A stretch of 15,406 nucleotides of DNA, from the NCBI GenBank assembly GCA_031267175.1, contig JAIRZP010000030.1, positions 1 to 15,406 of the forward strand, written 5' to 3'. Each line of letters starts with the position of its first letter. Position 1 is the first letter of the stretch. Position numbers and translations under genes: made by a program. The notes under the pieces are model-generated. The model saw only the letters and a list, made by a program, of their open reading frames with translations. It did no database searches and was not told the origin of the DNA. Origin of the DNA: Coriobacteriales bacterium. Lineage in GTDB: Bacteria > Actinomycetota > Coriobacteriia > Coriobacteriales > UBA8131. Positions 7,525 to 14,908 of this stretch are shown piece after piece.

Positions 7525-7631
7525 GCAGTAAGGCAGTCAAGACCAGCAAGGCAACGGCAAGGAATCAGCACGACAGAAGGCAAGACAACCAGCACCCAGG
7601 TGCACAGCAAACAGAAAAGAGAGGCACACGC
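7525..7631 (+). other. T-poor intergenic spacer with three AAGGCA repeats
   Basis: This 107-base gap has only four T residues on the coding strand and is a mixture of A, G and C of the type CAGCA/AAGGCAA. AAGGCA occurs at 7530, 7548 and 7577. The RNA should be largely unstructured. It ends in the ribosome binding site GAGAGG (7619-7624), seven bases before the next ATG. The downstream reading frame stays open through the spacer, but the encoded stretch is basic low-complexity sequence without family resemblance, so I treat it as non-coding. Confidence 0.5.
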
Positions 7632-8432
7632 ATGGCAAACTGGAATGACATAACACTGTACGAACTCTCCATCGACACGGGTATCGGCACGCCGCCCTGG
7701 CCCACCTACGAGCCGCTCAAGGTCAAGTATTTCAAGCGCCTGAGCCCCAACGGTGCCAACGGCATGCTCATCACCACCTCCAACCACGTGGGTACACACC
7801 TGGACGGGCCGCTCCACTTTGACACGGCAGGGCGCGACCTGGCCTCGCTGGAGCTCACCAAGCTCTGCCGGCCGGGCGTCGTCGTAGACCTCAGCGACCA
7901 GGCCGAGGACTTTGGCATCTACACGCCGGAGGACATTACCAGGCGCGTTGAGGTCAAGGAGGGCGACATCCTCATTATCAATACCGGCTACCATAAGTAC
8001 GGCTGGACCGAGCCCGAGGCCGACGAGCGCCGCTACATGCTCCGCCACCCCGGCCCGAGCATGTCGATGGTAGACTGGGCGCACGAGAAGAAGCTCGCCT
8101 GGATTGGCGTGGACTGCGGCAGCGCTGACCATCCCATGAACACGAAGATCCGCGACTGGGAGCCTGGCGAGGCCGAAAAATGCGACCAGCTCTTCCAGGA
8201 GCGCTACGGCAAGGCGCTCAACGATGTGTATCACTGGCCGGATGACTATCAGGCCATGCACATCCAGATGTTCCCACGCAAGTATGGCGAGATCATCCAC
8301 GCCGAATGCCTCGGCGGGCAGATCGACGAGCTCTCCAACCAGCGCTGCGTCATAGGTGCCTTTCCCTGGAAGTTCAAGGACGGCGAGTCGGCCTTTGCGC
8401 GCATCGTGGCCTTTACCGGTTTTGAGGTATGA
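7632..8432 (+). CDS. Cyclase-family (kynurenine formamidase/isatin hydrolase-like) metal-dependent amidohydrolase
   Basis: This 266-residue protein has the signature HVGTHLDGPLHF (52-63). That is the HxGTHxDxPxH metal site of the cyclase family (Pfam PF04199), with His52, His56, Asp58 and His62. A later block, EIIHAECLGGQIDEL (220-234), carries the conserved His/Glu. Members hydrolyse N-formyl or cyclic amide bonds, for example N-formylkynurenine and isatin. The 266-residue length is normal or slightly long. The start at 7632 has GAGAGG seven bases upstream and begins at the expected N-terminus; a longer frame back to 7464 adds only low-complexity sequence. Its place between a carbamoyltransferase and a ring-oxidising molybdenum hydroxylase suggests it opens a cyclic imide or ureide ring to the ureido acid used by AllFGH (inference). 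Polyketide cyclase activity is not suggested by the context. Confidence 0.9.
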   Translation: MANWNDITLYELSIDTGIGTPPWPTYEPLKVKYFKRLSPNGANGMLITTSNHVGTHLDGPLHFDTAGRDLASLELTKLCRPGVVVDLSDQAEDFGIYTPEDITRRVEVKEGDILIINTGYHKYGWTEPEADERRYMLRHPGPSMSMVDWAHEKKLAWIGVDCGSADHPMNTKIRDWEPGEAEKCDQLFQERYGKALNDVYHWPDDYQAMHIQMFPRKYGEIIHAECLGGQIDELSNQRCVIGAFPWKFKDGESAFARIVAFTGFEV

Positions 8433-8439
8433 GTTTCCT

Positions 8440-8466
8440 GGGAAGTGATGACTGATCATCGCTCCC
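8440..8466 (+). other. Intercistronic hairpin between hydrolase and hydroxylase genes
   Basis: GGGA and GATGA pair with TCATC and TCCC around a four-base loop (CTGA), with a small internal loop (AGT opposite GC). No T run follows, so it is not a standard intrinsic terminator. It could be an mRNA processing or stability element separating the two halves of the operon. The gap of 104 bases ends in a GGAAAGG ribosome binding site (8522-8528) for the next gene. Confidence 0.4.
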
Positions 8467-8536
8467 CTAGATTGGCTTGAGTTGAGTACCAGAGCGTGAG
8501 CTACGTAGGAGCTTTACGGAAGGAAAGGACGGAATC

Positions 8537-9373
8537 ATGCCGGCCTATCTACATCCCACAACCCTAGCTGAGGCGTTTGAGGGTCTCAGTCAGGGTGAAG
8601 AAACAAGGTACCTCGCGGGAGGCACCGACCTCATCGTGCTGCTGCGCGAGGGGGTTATTGCGCCCGCTGCCCTCATGGATGTCAAGGCCCTGCCTGAGTT
8701 ACAGGGCATCACCACCACGGAGGACGCGTTGGAGATAGGAGCCGCGGTCAGCTGCGGTCAACTGATTGCCTCGGAGCATGTGGGCTACGGCTGCACGCTG
8801 CTCAAGCAGGCGGCCTCCACCCTGGCCAACCCGCTGCTGCGCAACCGCGCAACCCTCATCGGCAACCTGTGCAACGCCTCGCCGGGAGCCGACATGGCCC
8901 CTGCCTCGCTCGTATTGCGGGGCGTACTGACCACAGCAACCCCGGGTGGTGGCCGTACCATCGAGCTCAAGGACTTCTTCACGGGAGTCAAAAGGCATGT
9001 GCTCGAACCCAACGAGCTCGTCACCAAGATCAGCTTCCCGCTTACCAAGGGGCGCGGCATCTATCTCAAGAAGCGGCGCATCCACGGCCATGACCTGGCC
9101 CAGGTGGGTGTCGCGGGCTTTCACGACACCGACGGCAGCTTCCGTCTGGCACTCGGTGCCGTGGCCACGACGCCGCTTCTGCTTGACGACTTTGGCACAC
9201 TCAGCACGACCGAGCTTGCCAATCGCAGGGAGGAGATAGTCTCCGAGGCAGTCGGCGCTGCCAGGCCCATCAGCGACGTGCGCGCCAGCAGGGAGTACCG
9301 CCTCGCCATGGTCAGGCTCTTTACCGAGCGTATCGTGGATGCGTTTGCCAACGAAACGGAGGTGCAACGATGA
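8537..9373 (+). CDS. Molybdenum hydroxylase, FAD-binding subunit
   Basis: This 278-residue protein matches the medium (FAD) subunit of the xanthine dehydrogenase/CO dehydrogenase family. YLAGGTDLIVLL (25-36) and RNRATLIGNLCNASPGADM (101-119) are the flavin-binding loops. A C-terminal CO-dehydrogenase-flavoprotein-like region follows, with LKKRRIHGHDLAQVGVA. The size is typical (about 270-290). A ribosome binding site GGAAAGG lies eight bases before the ATG. Its stop overlaps the start of the iron-sulfur gene as ATGA. The gene order FAD, 2Fe-2S, molybdopterin is the order of coxMSL. It takes electrons from the iron-sulfur subunit and passes them to an acceptor; whether NAD, ferredoxin or a quinone is used cannot be read from sequence. 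Confidence 0.94.
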   Translation: MPAYLHPTTLAEAFEGLSQGEETRYLAGGTDLIVLLREGVIAPAALMDVKALPELQGITTTEDALEIGAAVSCGQLIASEHVGYGCTLLKQAASTLANPLLRNRATLIGNLCNASPGADMAPASLVLRGVLTTATPGGGRTIELKDFFTGVKRHVLEPNELVTKISFPLTKGRGIYLKKRRIHGHDLAQVGVAGFHDTDGSFRLALGAVATTPLLLDDFGTLSTTELANRREEIVSEAVGAARPISDVRASREYRLAMVRLFTERIVDAFANETEVQR

Positions 9374-9840
9374 CCACCTTACCCCTTCACCTTACCGTCA
9401 ACGGCGAGGTCTACGACGCCTTCGTGTCCGAGAATGCCACGCTGCTCACGCTCCTGCGTGACGTGCTGGGGCTCACCGGCACCAAGGAAGGCTGTGGGGC
9501 CGGGGAGTGCGGTGCCTGCACCGTTATCATGAACGGCCTGCCCCTTAACAGCTGCATGGTGTTGGCCTTGGAATGCGAGGGTGCCGAGATCCGCACCATC
9601 GAGAGCGAGTATCAAAACGGCCAGCTTTCTAATCTGCAACAGGCTTTCATAGAGCACAATGCCTTCCAATGTGGCTTCTGTACGCCGGGCATGATCATGT
9701 CGGCACGCGCGCTGCTGGAAGCCAATCCCAACCCAAGCCGTGACGACATCAAGGAGGCCATGGAAGGCAATCTCTGCCGTTGTACCGGCTACGACAGCAT
9801 CATCGCTGCCATTGAGTCAGTGGGGGTGAGCGCACCATGA
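9370..9840 (+). CDS. Molybdenum hydroxylase, [2Fe-2S] subunit
   Basis: At 156 residues it has the standard length. The plant-type ferredoxin cluster is bound by Cys42, Cys47, Cys50 and Cys62 (GCGAGECGAC, then SC). The second, helical domain binds a cluster through Cys101 and Cys104 (QCGFCTPGM) and Cys136 and Cys138 (NLCRCTGY). All eight ligands are present, so the electron path from molybdenum to FAD is intact. It overlaps both neighbours by four bases (ATGA at 9370 and 9837), strong evidence for translational coupling of the three subunits. Family assignment is near certain. Substrate is set by the large subunit, not by this one. Confidence 0.97.
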   Translation: MTTLPLHLTVNGEVYDAFVSENATLLTLLRDVLGLTGTKEGCGAGECGACTVIMNGLPLNSCMVLALECEGAEIRTIESEYQNGQLSNLQQAFIEHNAFQCGFCTPGMIMSARALLEANPNPSRDDIKEAMEGNLCRCTGYDSIIAAIESVGVSAP

Positions 9841-12239
9841 GTGAGTATCACGCAGATTCTCAGGAGTTCCGCTACATCGGCAAGCCCGTTAAGCGCAACG
9901 ACGGCCCGGAGAAGGTCACCGGCACTGCCGTGTACGCTGGCGACATCGTCCTCTCCGGCATGCTTCATGCCCGCCTTCTCACGAGCCCCTACGCCCATGC
10001 CCGCATCCTCAGTATCGACACGCTCGCAGCCGAAGCGCTGCCCGGCGTGCGCGCGGTCATCACCGGCGAGCACGGCTCGGTCAAGGTCGGCATCTATATG
10101 CAGGACAAGAGCGTTATCGCTACCGACACGGTGCGCTATCAGGGTGAGATCGTGGCCGCGGTGGCTGCCGACACCGTGGAGATAGCCCGCGAGGCCGTGA
10201 GCCTCATCAAGGTGGAGTACGAGCCGCTGGAGGTCTTGAACGACGTGCGGGAAGCGGTCAAGCCCGACGCGCTGCTCCTGCATCCGCACCTCGGAACCTA
10301 TGCCCACAGCGTAGGGGTCTTCTTTCCCGAGCCGGGCTCAAATATCGCCAACCACACGCGTATCCGTCGTGGCAATATGGAGGAGGGCTTCAAGCAGGCC
10401 GACCTCATCCTGGAGAATACCTTTGAGCAGAACCAGGTGCTGCACGTACCGCTTGAGACCCACGTTACCCTCGTACAGTGGGGTGTGGACGACCAGATAA
10501 AGATATGGAGCAGCGGCCAGTCGCCCTTCTCCGTGCGCGACCTCTTCTCTATTGCCTTTGAGATACCGCGCGCCAATATCGAGGTCAACATACCCTTTGT
10601 TGGCGGTGGCTTTGGTGGCAAGGCCGGCATCCATCTGGAGCCGCTCGTGGCGCTGCTCTCCAAGGCGGCCGGTGGCCGTCCCGTCAAACTGACCCCAACG
10701 CGGGAGGAAGAATGCCAGACCCTGCCGTGCAGACAGGGGCAGGTCGCGCGCATCAAGACCGGCTGCACCAAAGACGGCAGGATCGTCGCCGAGCAGGTGG
10801 AGATACTCTGGGACGCCGGTGCCTATGCGGACTACGGCGTTAACATAGGCCGCGCCTCGGCGACGAGTGCCTGTGGCCCCTACCACATCCCCAACATCTG
10901 CGTTGACGCCAAGACCGTCTACACCAACCACCTCTACGGCACGGCCTATCGCGGCTTTGGTCACCCCGAGGTCTTCTTTGCCGTTGAGCGTCAGCGCGAC
11001 CTCATGGCCAAGGAACTGGGCATGGATCCCACGGAGTTCCGGCTGAAGAACCTGCTCTATCCAGGCGACGAAACCATTACGGGCGAGCTTATCACCGAAA
11101 ACACCGGCAGCCCCGACACATGTCTCAAGCGGGCCATAGAACTCGTGGGTGCCGATGTTGCCTATACCGAGGCCGAAAAGGCACAGATGGCGGCAAGCGG
11201 CAAGCTCCGGGGCAAGGCTGCGGCAGTCTTGCAGAAGGCCCCGGCCATGCCCACCTGGTCGGCCTCCAGTGCGCTCGTGCAGATGAACGAGGACGGCAGC
11301 GTGCGCATCTCGGTGAGCGGTGTCGATTATGGCCAGGGCACCTACACGATACTCAGACAGATTGCCGCCGAGCGCCTCAAGATGCCCATAGAGGACGTGT
11401 ATATCAATAAGAGCGTCATCACGCCGCTCAGTCCCTACGACTGGCAGACCGTGGCTAGCCGCATGACCTCCATCTGCGGTATGGCCGTCATGGAAGCCTG
11501 TGACGACCTCATCAAACAGATACGGGAGATAGGCGGTGTCGCTCTCAGGGCATCGCACCATGAGGTCGAGTTTGACAACGGCGAAGTCTACGTACGCCAG
11601 AACCCCCATTACCGCATCGCCTTTGGCAAGATAGCCATGGGCTATGTGTATGAGAACGGCAACGCCATCGGTGGGCCACTCATAGGCCGCGGCAAGGCCA
11701 TAGCGCAGGGCCTCTCCAACCTCGACGAGCACACGGGCCAGGGCAAGGCCGCACTCGACTGGACCTACGGCGCTCACGCGGTGGAGATAGAGGTGGAGCT
11801 CGCCACGGGTGACATCGAGGTGTTGCAGATGGCCACGGTCATCGACGCCGGCAGGGTCATGAACGAGCAACTGTTGCACGGCCAGATCGTCGGCGGTGCG
11901 CTGCAGGGCCTGGGCTGCACCTTCTCCGAGGTGCTCCTGCATGACGACCAGGGCAGGCTTCTCACCCGCAACTTTACCGACTACAAGATACCGACCTTTA
12001 AGGATATGCCGCGCACCGTGTATACCGATGTCGTGGAAACGCCGCAGCTGGACGGGCCCTACGGGGCACGGGGAGCCGGGGAACACCCGCTCATCTCCGT
12101 CACCGCAACGGTGGCCAACGCACTCGCCAACGCCACCGGTGTTGAGTTTCACGATCTGCCGCTTTCGGCCTGGCGCGTGTGGACGAAGCTGCAGGAGCAG
12201 AAACAGCAGGAGCAACAGCAACAGGAATCGCAGGAGTAG
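9837..12239 (+). CDS. Molybdenum hydroxylase, molybdopterin-binding catalytic subunit
   Basis: This 800-residue protein is a full-length large subunit. Visible family motifs are HVPLETH (203-209), FVGGGFGGKAG (254-264), YRGFGHPEVFFAVERQRD (371-388), the GQG loop VDYGQGTYTI, and GARGAGEHPL with the likely catalytic Glu at 749. By a from-memory alignment, Glu207 matches the substrate Glu802 of bovine xanthine oxidase. The residue matching its Arg880 appears to be Ala331 (in DAGAYADYG), which argues against plain xanthine oxidation. It has no signal peptide, so it should act in the cytoplasm. The last 17 residues are a Gln/Glu-rich low-complexity tail. Substrate is best described as an unidentified N-heterocycle; a uracil- or hydantoin-like ring is inferred from context. 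No XdhC/CoxI-type maturation gene is in the window. Confidence 0.95.
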   Translation: MSEYHADSQEFRYIGKPVKRNDGPEKVTGTAVYAGDIVLSGMLHARLLTSPYAHARILSIDTLAAEALPGVRAVITGEHGSVKVGIYMQDKSVIATDTVRYQGEIVAAVAADTVEIAREAVSLIKVEYEPLEVLNDVREAVKPDALLLHPHLGTYAHSVGVFFPEPGSNIANHTRIRRGNMEEGFKQADLILENTFEQNQVLHVPLETHVTLVQWGVDDQIKIWSSGQSPFSVRDLFSIAFEIPRANIEVNIPFVGGGFGGKAGIHLEPLVALLSKAAGGRPVKLTPTREEECQTLPCRQGQVARIKTGCTKDGRIVAEQVEILWDAGAYADYGVNIGRASATSACGPYHIPNICVDAKTVYTNHLYGTAYRGFGHPEVFFAVERQRDLMAKELGMDPTEFRLKNLLYPGDETITGELITENTGSPDTCLKRAIELVGADVAYTEAEKAQMAASGKLRGKAAAVLQKAPAMPTWSASSALVQMNEDGSVRISVSGVDYGQGTYTILRQIAAERLKMPIEDVYINKSVITPLSPYDWQTVASRMTSICGMAVMEACDDLIKQIREIGGVALRASHHEVEFDNGEVYVRQNPHYRIAFGKIAMGYVYENGNAIGGPLIGRGKAIAQGLSNLDEHTGQGKAALDWTYGAHAVEIEVELATGDIEVLQMATVIDAGRVMNEQLLHGQIVGGALQGLGCTFSEVLLHDDQGRLLTRNFTDYKIPTFKDMPRTVYTDVVETPQLDGPYGARGAGEHPLISVTATVANALANATGVEFHDLPLSAWRVWTKLQEQKQQEQQQQESQE

Positions 12240-12254
12240 AAGGGAGGCGCCTCA

Positions 12255-13193
12255 ATGTCTGAACGGATAGTACTGGCCCTGGGCGGCAATGCGCTGGGCG
12301 ACAGCCTGGTTGAGCAGCGCTTGGCGGTGGCGTCTGCCGCCGTACCCATTGCCGACCTTATCGAGGCCGGTCATGACGTTGCCATCTGTCACGGCAACGG
12401 GCCCCAGGTGGGCATGATAGACCTGGCGTTTGAGACCGCCAGCCGCACGGTGGAGTCCATTGATGCCATGCCGCTGTCCACCGACGGGGCCATGAGCCAG
12501 GGCTACATCGGCTTTGGCATTCAAAAGGCGCTCTATCGCGAGCTGCATGAGCGCAGTATTGACAAGGTGGCCGCGAGCATCGTCACCCAGGTGCTCGTAG
12601 ACCCCGCCGATCCTGCCTTTGAGAATCCGTCCAAGCCCATCGGCAGCTTCTATACCCGGGAGGAGGCAGAGGCCATCATGCAGATGGATCCCTCCATCCT
12701 GCTTAAGGAAGACGCGGGACGTGGCTGGCGGCGGATAGTCGCGAGCCCCATGCCACTGGAGATAATCGAGCTCAAGGTCATCCGCTCCCTCATTGACTGT
12801 GGCTATGTCGTCATTGCCTGTGGCGGCGGCGGCCTGCCGGTCATCCGCGACGGATCGGGCCTGCTCCCCTGGGAGGCGGTTATCGACAAGGACTTTACCG
12901 GTGAACTCCTGGCGGAGGATATTGATGCCAGTGTCTTTTTGATACTCACGGCGGTGGAGAAGGTCGCCATCGATTTTGGCAAGCCTACCGAGCGCTGGCT
13001 TGATCATCTGAGCCTGGAGGAGGCAGAGGCCTTTAGCGAAGAGGGCCAGTTTGCGCCGGGCAGTATGCTTCCCAAGGTAGAGGCCGCGATGCGCTTTGTG
13101 CGCTCCGCCCCGGGGCGTAAAGCGCTCATCACCTCGCTCGACCGTGCGCTCGACGGCATCGAAGGCCGCACAGGCACCCTGGTGACCGCATGA
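12255..13193 (+). CDS. arcC: Carbamate kinase
   Basis: This 312-residue protein has all expected blocks of carbamate kinase: LALGGNALG (7-15), CHGNGPQVG (45-53), ACGGGGLPV (188-196), AVIDKDFTGELLA (208-220) and QFAPGSMLPKVEAAM (265-279). The family is usually about 300-315 residues. It converts carbamoyl phosphate and ADP to ATP plus carbamate, which decays to ammonia and CO2. No arginine deiminase or ornithine carbamoyltransferase gene is nearby, so the carbamoyl phosphate should come from the AllFGH-type enzyme encoded upstream, as with AllK in E. coli allantoin use. The gene starts 15 bases after the hydroxylase stop, with a GGGAGG ribosome binding site. This is the energy-conserving step of the cluster. 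Confidence 0.96.
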   Translation: MSERIVLALGGNALGDSLVEQRLAVASAAVPIADLIEAGHDVAICHGNGPQVGMIDLAFETASRTVESIDAMPLSTDGAMSQGYIGFGIQKALYRELHERSIDKVAASIVTQVLVDPADPAFENPSKPIGSFYTREEAEAIMQMDPSILLKEDAGRGWRRIVASPMPLEIIELKVIRSLIDCGYVVIACGGGGLPVIRDGSGLLPWEAVIDKDFTGELLAEDIDASVFLILTAVEKVAIDFGKPTERWLDHLSLEEAEAFSEEGQFAPGSMLPKVEAAMRFVRSAPGRKALITSLDRALDGIEGRTGTLVTA

Positions 13194-13479
13194 GCGGTGC
13201 CCTGACACGCAGGTTCTCTCTCTGTGCTAAGCTGGTACAACAGCTGAGAAGACAGAGTTGCGAGCAAAGAAGCAGAGCAATGACAACGGCGCGGGGAGGA
13301 GGTACTGAACACTGACATACAGGCGGCTGGTCTGTAGTTGCGAGGGAACCGATCCGCAGAGATGGTGGAGAACAGATGCGGTGAACGGAGAGGTAGCCCG
13401 GATACAAAATCAGACGCAGCCGCAACAGTACGTGTTCGTTTGTACGGTGTTATATAAGTGTGTTTGAAAGGAGTGGATA
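13194..13479 (+). other. 286-base leader region before the permease gene
   Basis: No convincing gene is seen. The sequence is rich in purines and has two imperfect hairpins. One is at 13220-13257: outer stem CTCTGT/ACAGAG, inner stem AGCTG/CAGCT. The other is at 13349-13388: CCG and CCGCA pairing with TGCGG and CGG. A 9-base direct repeat AGTTGCGAG occurs near 13257 and 13336. I do not recognise a purine riboswitch or any other known riboswitch. The gap is far longer than others in the cluster, so the permease probably has separate control. Confidence 0.45.
13448..13456 (+). promoter_or_regulatory. Possible extended -10 promoter of the permease
   Basis: TGTTATATA has the TGn extension followed by a -10-like hexamer, and no clear -35 box is needed for such promoters. 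Transcription would begin near 13463, giving a very short leader that holds the ribosome binding site AAAGGAG (13467-13473). If this start is used, the hairpins upstream are outside the transcript. Confidence 0.35.
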
Positions 13480-14892
13480 ATGGCAATTTGGAAATTACAC
13501 GGAGACGGCAGGAATATAGGAGCGAGGGAAGTCATCGCGCCCGATGAGCGCCTGTCCTGGCCACGTACGGTGGGGATAGGCCTGCAACACATCGTTGCGA
13601 TGTTTGGCGCGACCTTTTTGGTACCGGTGATAACCGGTTTTCCGCCAACGACAACCCTGTTCTTCTCGGCCATCTCTACGATGATCTTCCTGTTGATTAC
13701 CCGGAACAAGGTGCCGAGCTACCTCGGCTCGTCCTTTGCGTTCATCTCGCCCGTCGTCGCTGCCAGTGCTGGTGGTAACTTTGGAGCCGCGTGCTTTGGC
13801 ATCGCCTGCACCGGTGTGCTTCTGGCCATCATCGGCCTCATCGTCATGCGGGCGGGAACCAACTGGATTAACAAACTGATGCCGCCGGTCGTCACCGGTG
13901 TCATCGTGGCGCTTATCGGCTTTAATCTGGCGCCAACGGCCTATTCGAACTTTGTGGCACAACCGCTTCTGGCAACCATCACCTTTGTGACCATCGTGTT
14001 GGTTCAGGCGCTCTCCAAAGGCATCATCGGACGCCTCGCCATCCTCATTGGCGTGGTCGTTGGGTATATCGCCGCTGCGCTCATGGGTGAGATTACCTTT
14101 GAGTCGGTTGCGGATGCTGCTTGGGTCGGTCTCCCCACCTTCCAGCTGCCGGAGGTAGACCCCGGTGTGCTGCTGATGTTTTTGCCGGTGGTGCTCGTGC
14201 TCGTTGCTGAGAACATCGGTCACGTCAAGTCGGTGGCCACCATGACCGGCAAGAACCTCGACAAATACATGGGCCGCGCGCTCTTCTCCGATGGTCTCGG
14301 TACGACGCTCGCCGGCCTCGGCGGCGGTTCCGGTACCACCACCTACGCCGAGAACATCGGCGTTATGGCAGCGACGCGCGTGTACTCCACGGCGGCCTAC
14401 TGGGTAGCCGGCATCGGTGCCCTGGTGCTTTCGCTCTGCCCCAAGTTTGGTGCTGCCATCTTCCTCATCCCCTCCGGCGTGCTCGGCGGCGTGTGTATCC
14501 TGCTCTACGGCATGATAGGCATGCTGGGTGTGCGCATCTGGGTTGAGAACAAGGTGGACTTCTCCAATAACGTCAACATGGTCACCGGCGCGGTGCCGCT
14601 GGTCATGGGTATCGCGAGCTTTACGCTGGCGGTTGGTGGTGCCAGCGGCTTTAATGTCGTTGCCGGTGATTACGCGGCTCAGGCAAGCGAGATAATCATA
14701 GGCCCGATAGCCGTTGCCTCGGTCATGGCGCTCATACTCTATCACCTGATGATCGCCCTCAACAAGGCGCGTGGCATCGAGCTTCCCCAACCGGTGAACT
14801 TCAAGAAGATAGAAGCCGGTGAGGATGCTACTGCGCCAGATGTCTATATCGAAGAAGTAGTGGAAGTGGTGGAGACAGACGAGGAGCCGTAA
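13480..14892 (+). CDS. NCS2 nucleobase:cation symporter, UraA/RutG type
   Basis: This 470-residue integral membrane protein has many hydrophobic segments, consistent with the 14-helix UraA fold. Family motifs are GLQHIVAMFGATFLVP (34-49), GSSFAFISP (83-91), AENIGH with Glu244 and His248, and GGSGTTTYAENIG with Glu291. These three residues match the uracil-binding Glu241, His245 and Glu290 of E. coli UraA. Xanthine and urate carriers have a QN-type motif at the last site. The TTTYAENIGVMAATRVYST stretch is especially RutG-like. The substrate is therefore probably uracil or a related pyrimidine or cyclic imide taken up with protons. The C-terminus is an acidic cytoplasmic tail. The ATG has AAAGGAG upstream. 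It lies after a 286-base gap and before a strong terminator, so it closes the cluster. Substrate range in this family is broad. Confidence 0.95.
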   Translation: MAIWKLHGDGRNIGAREVIAPDERLSWPRTVGIGLQHIVAMFGATFLVPVITGFPPTTTLFFSAISTMIFLLITRNKVPSYLGSSFAFISPVVAASAGGNFGAACFGIACTGVLLAIIGLIVMRAGTNWINKLMPPVVTGVIVALIGFNLAPTAYSNFVAQPLLATITFVTIVLVQALSKGIIGRLAILIGVVVGYIAAALMGEITFESVADAAWVGLPTFQLPEVDPGVLLMFLPVVLVLVAENIGHVKSVATMTGKNLDKYMGRALFSDGLGTTLAGLGGGSGTTTYAENIGVMAATRVYSTAAYWVAGIGALVLSLCPKFGAAIFLIPSGVLGGVCILLYGMIGMLGVRIWVENKVDFSNNVNMVTGAVPLVMGIASFTLAVGGASGFNVVAGDYAAQASEIIIGPIAVASVMALILYHLMIALNKARGIELPQPVNFKKIEAGEDATAPDVYIEEVVEVVETDEEP

Positions 14893-14908
14893 CGCTGCAA
14901 CGCTGCTC

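Noticed and set aside
7464..7631. N-terminal extension of the cyclase-family gene back to 7464
   Set aside because: The extra 56 residues are basic low-complexity and overlap the end of the previous gene. The ATG at 7632 has a good ribosome binding site and the expected family N-terminus.
10338..12221. Long open frame of 627 codons on the minus strand
   Set aside because: It is antisense to the molybdenum subunit, whose motifs are all intact. Long antisense frames are expected in GC-rich DNA and this one has no family resemblance.
13194..13479. Purine riboswitch before the nucleobase permease
   Set aside because: The conserved loop and junction sequences of purine riboswitches are not present, and the paired stems found do not form the three-way junction.
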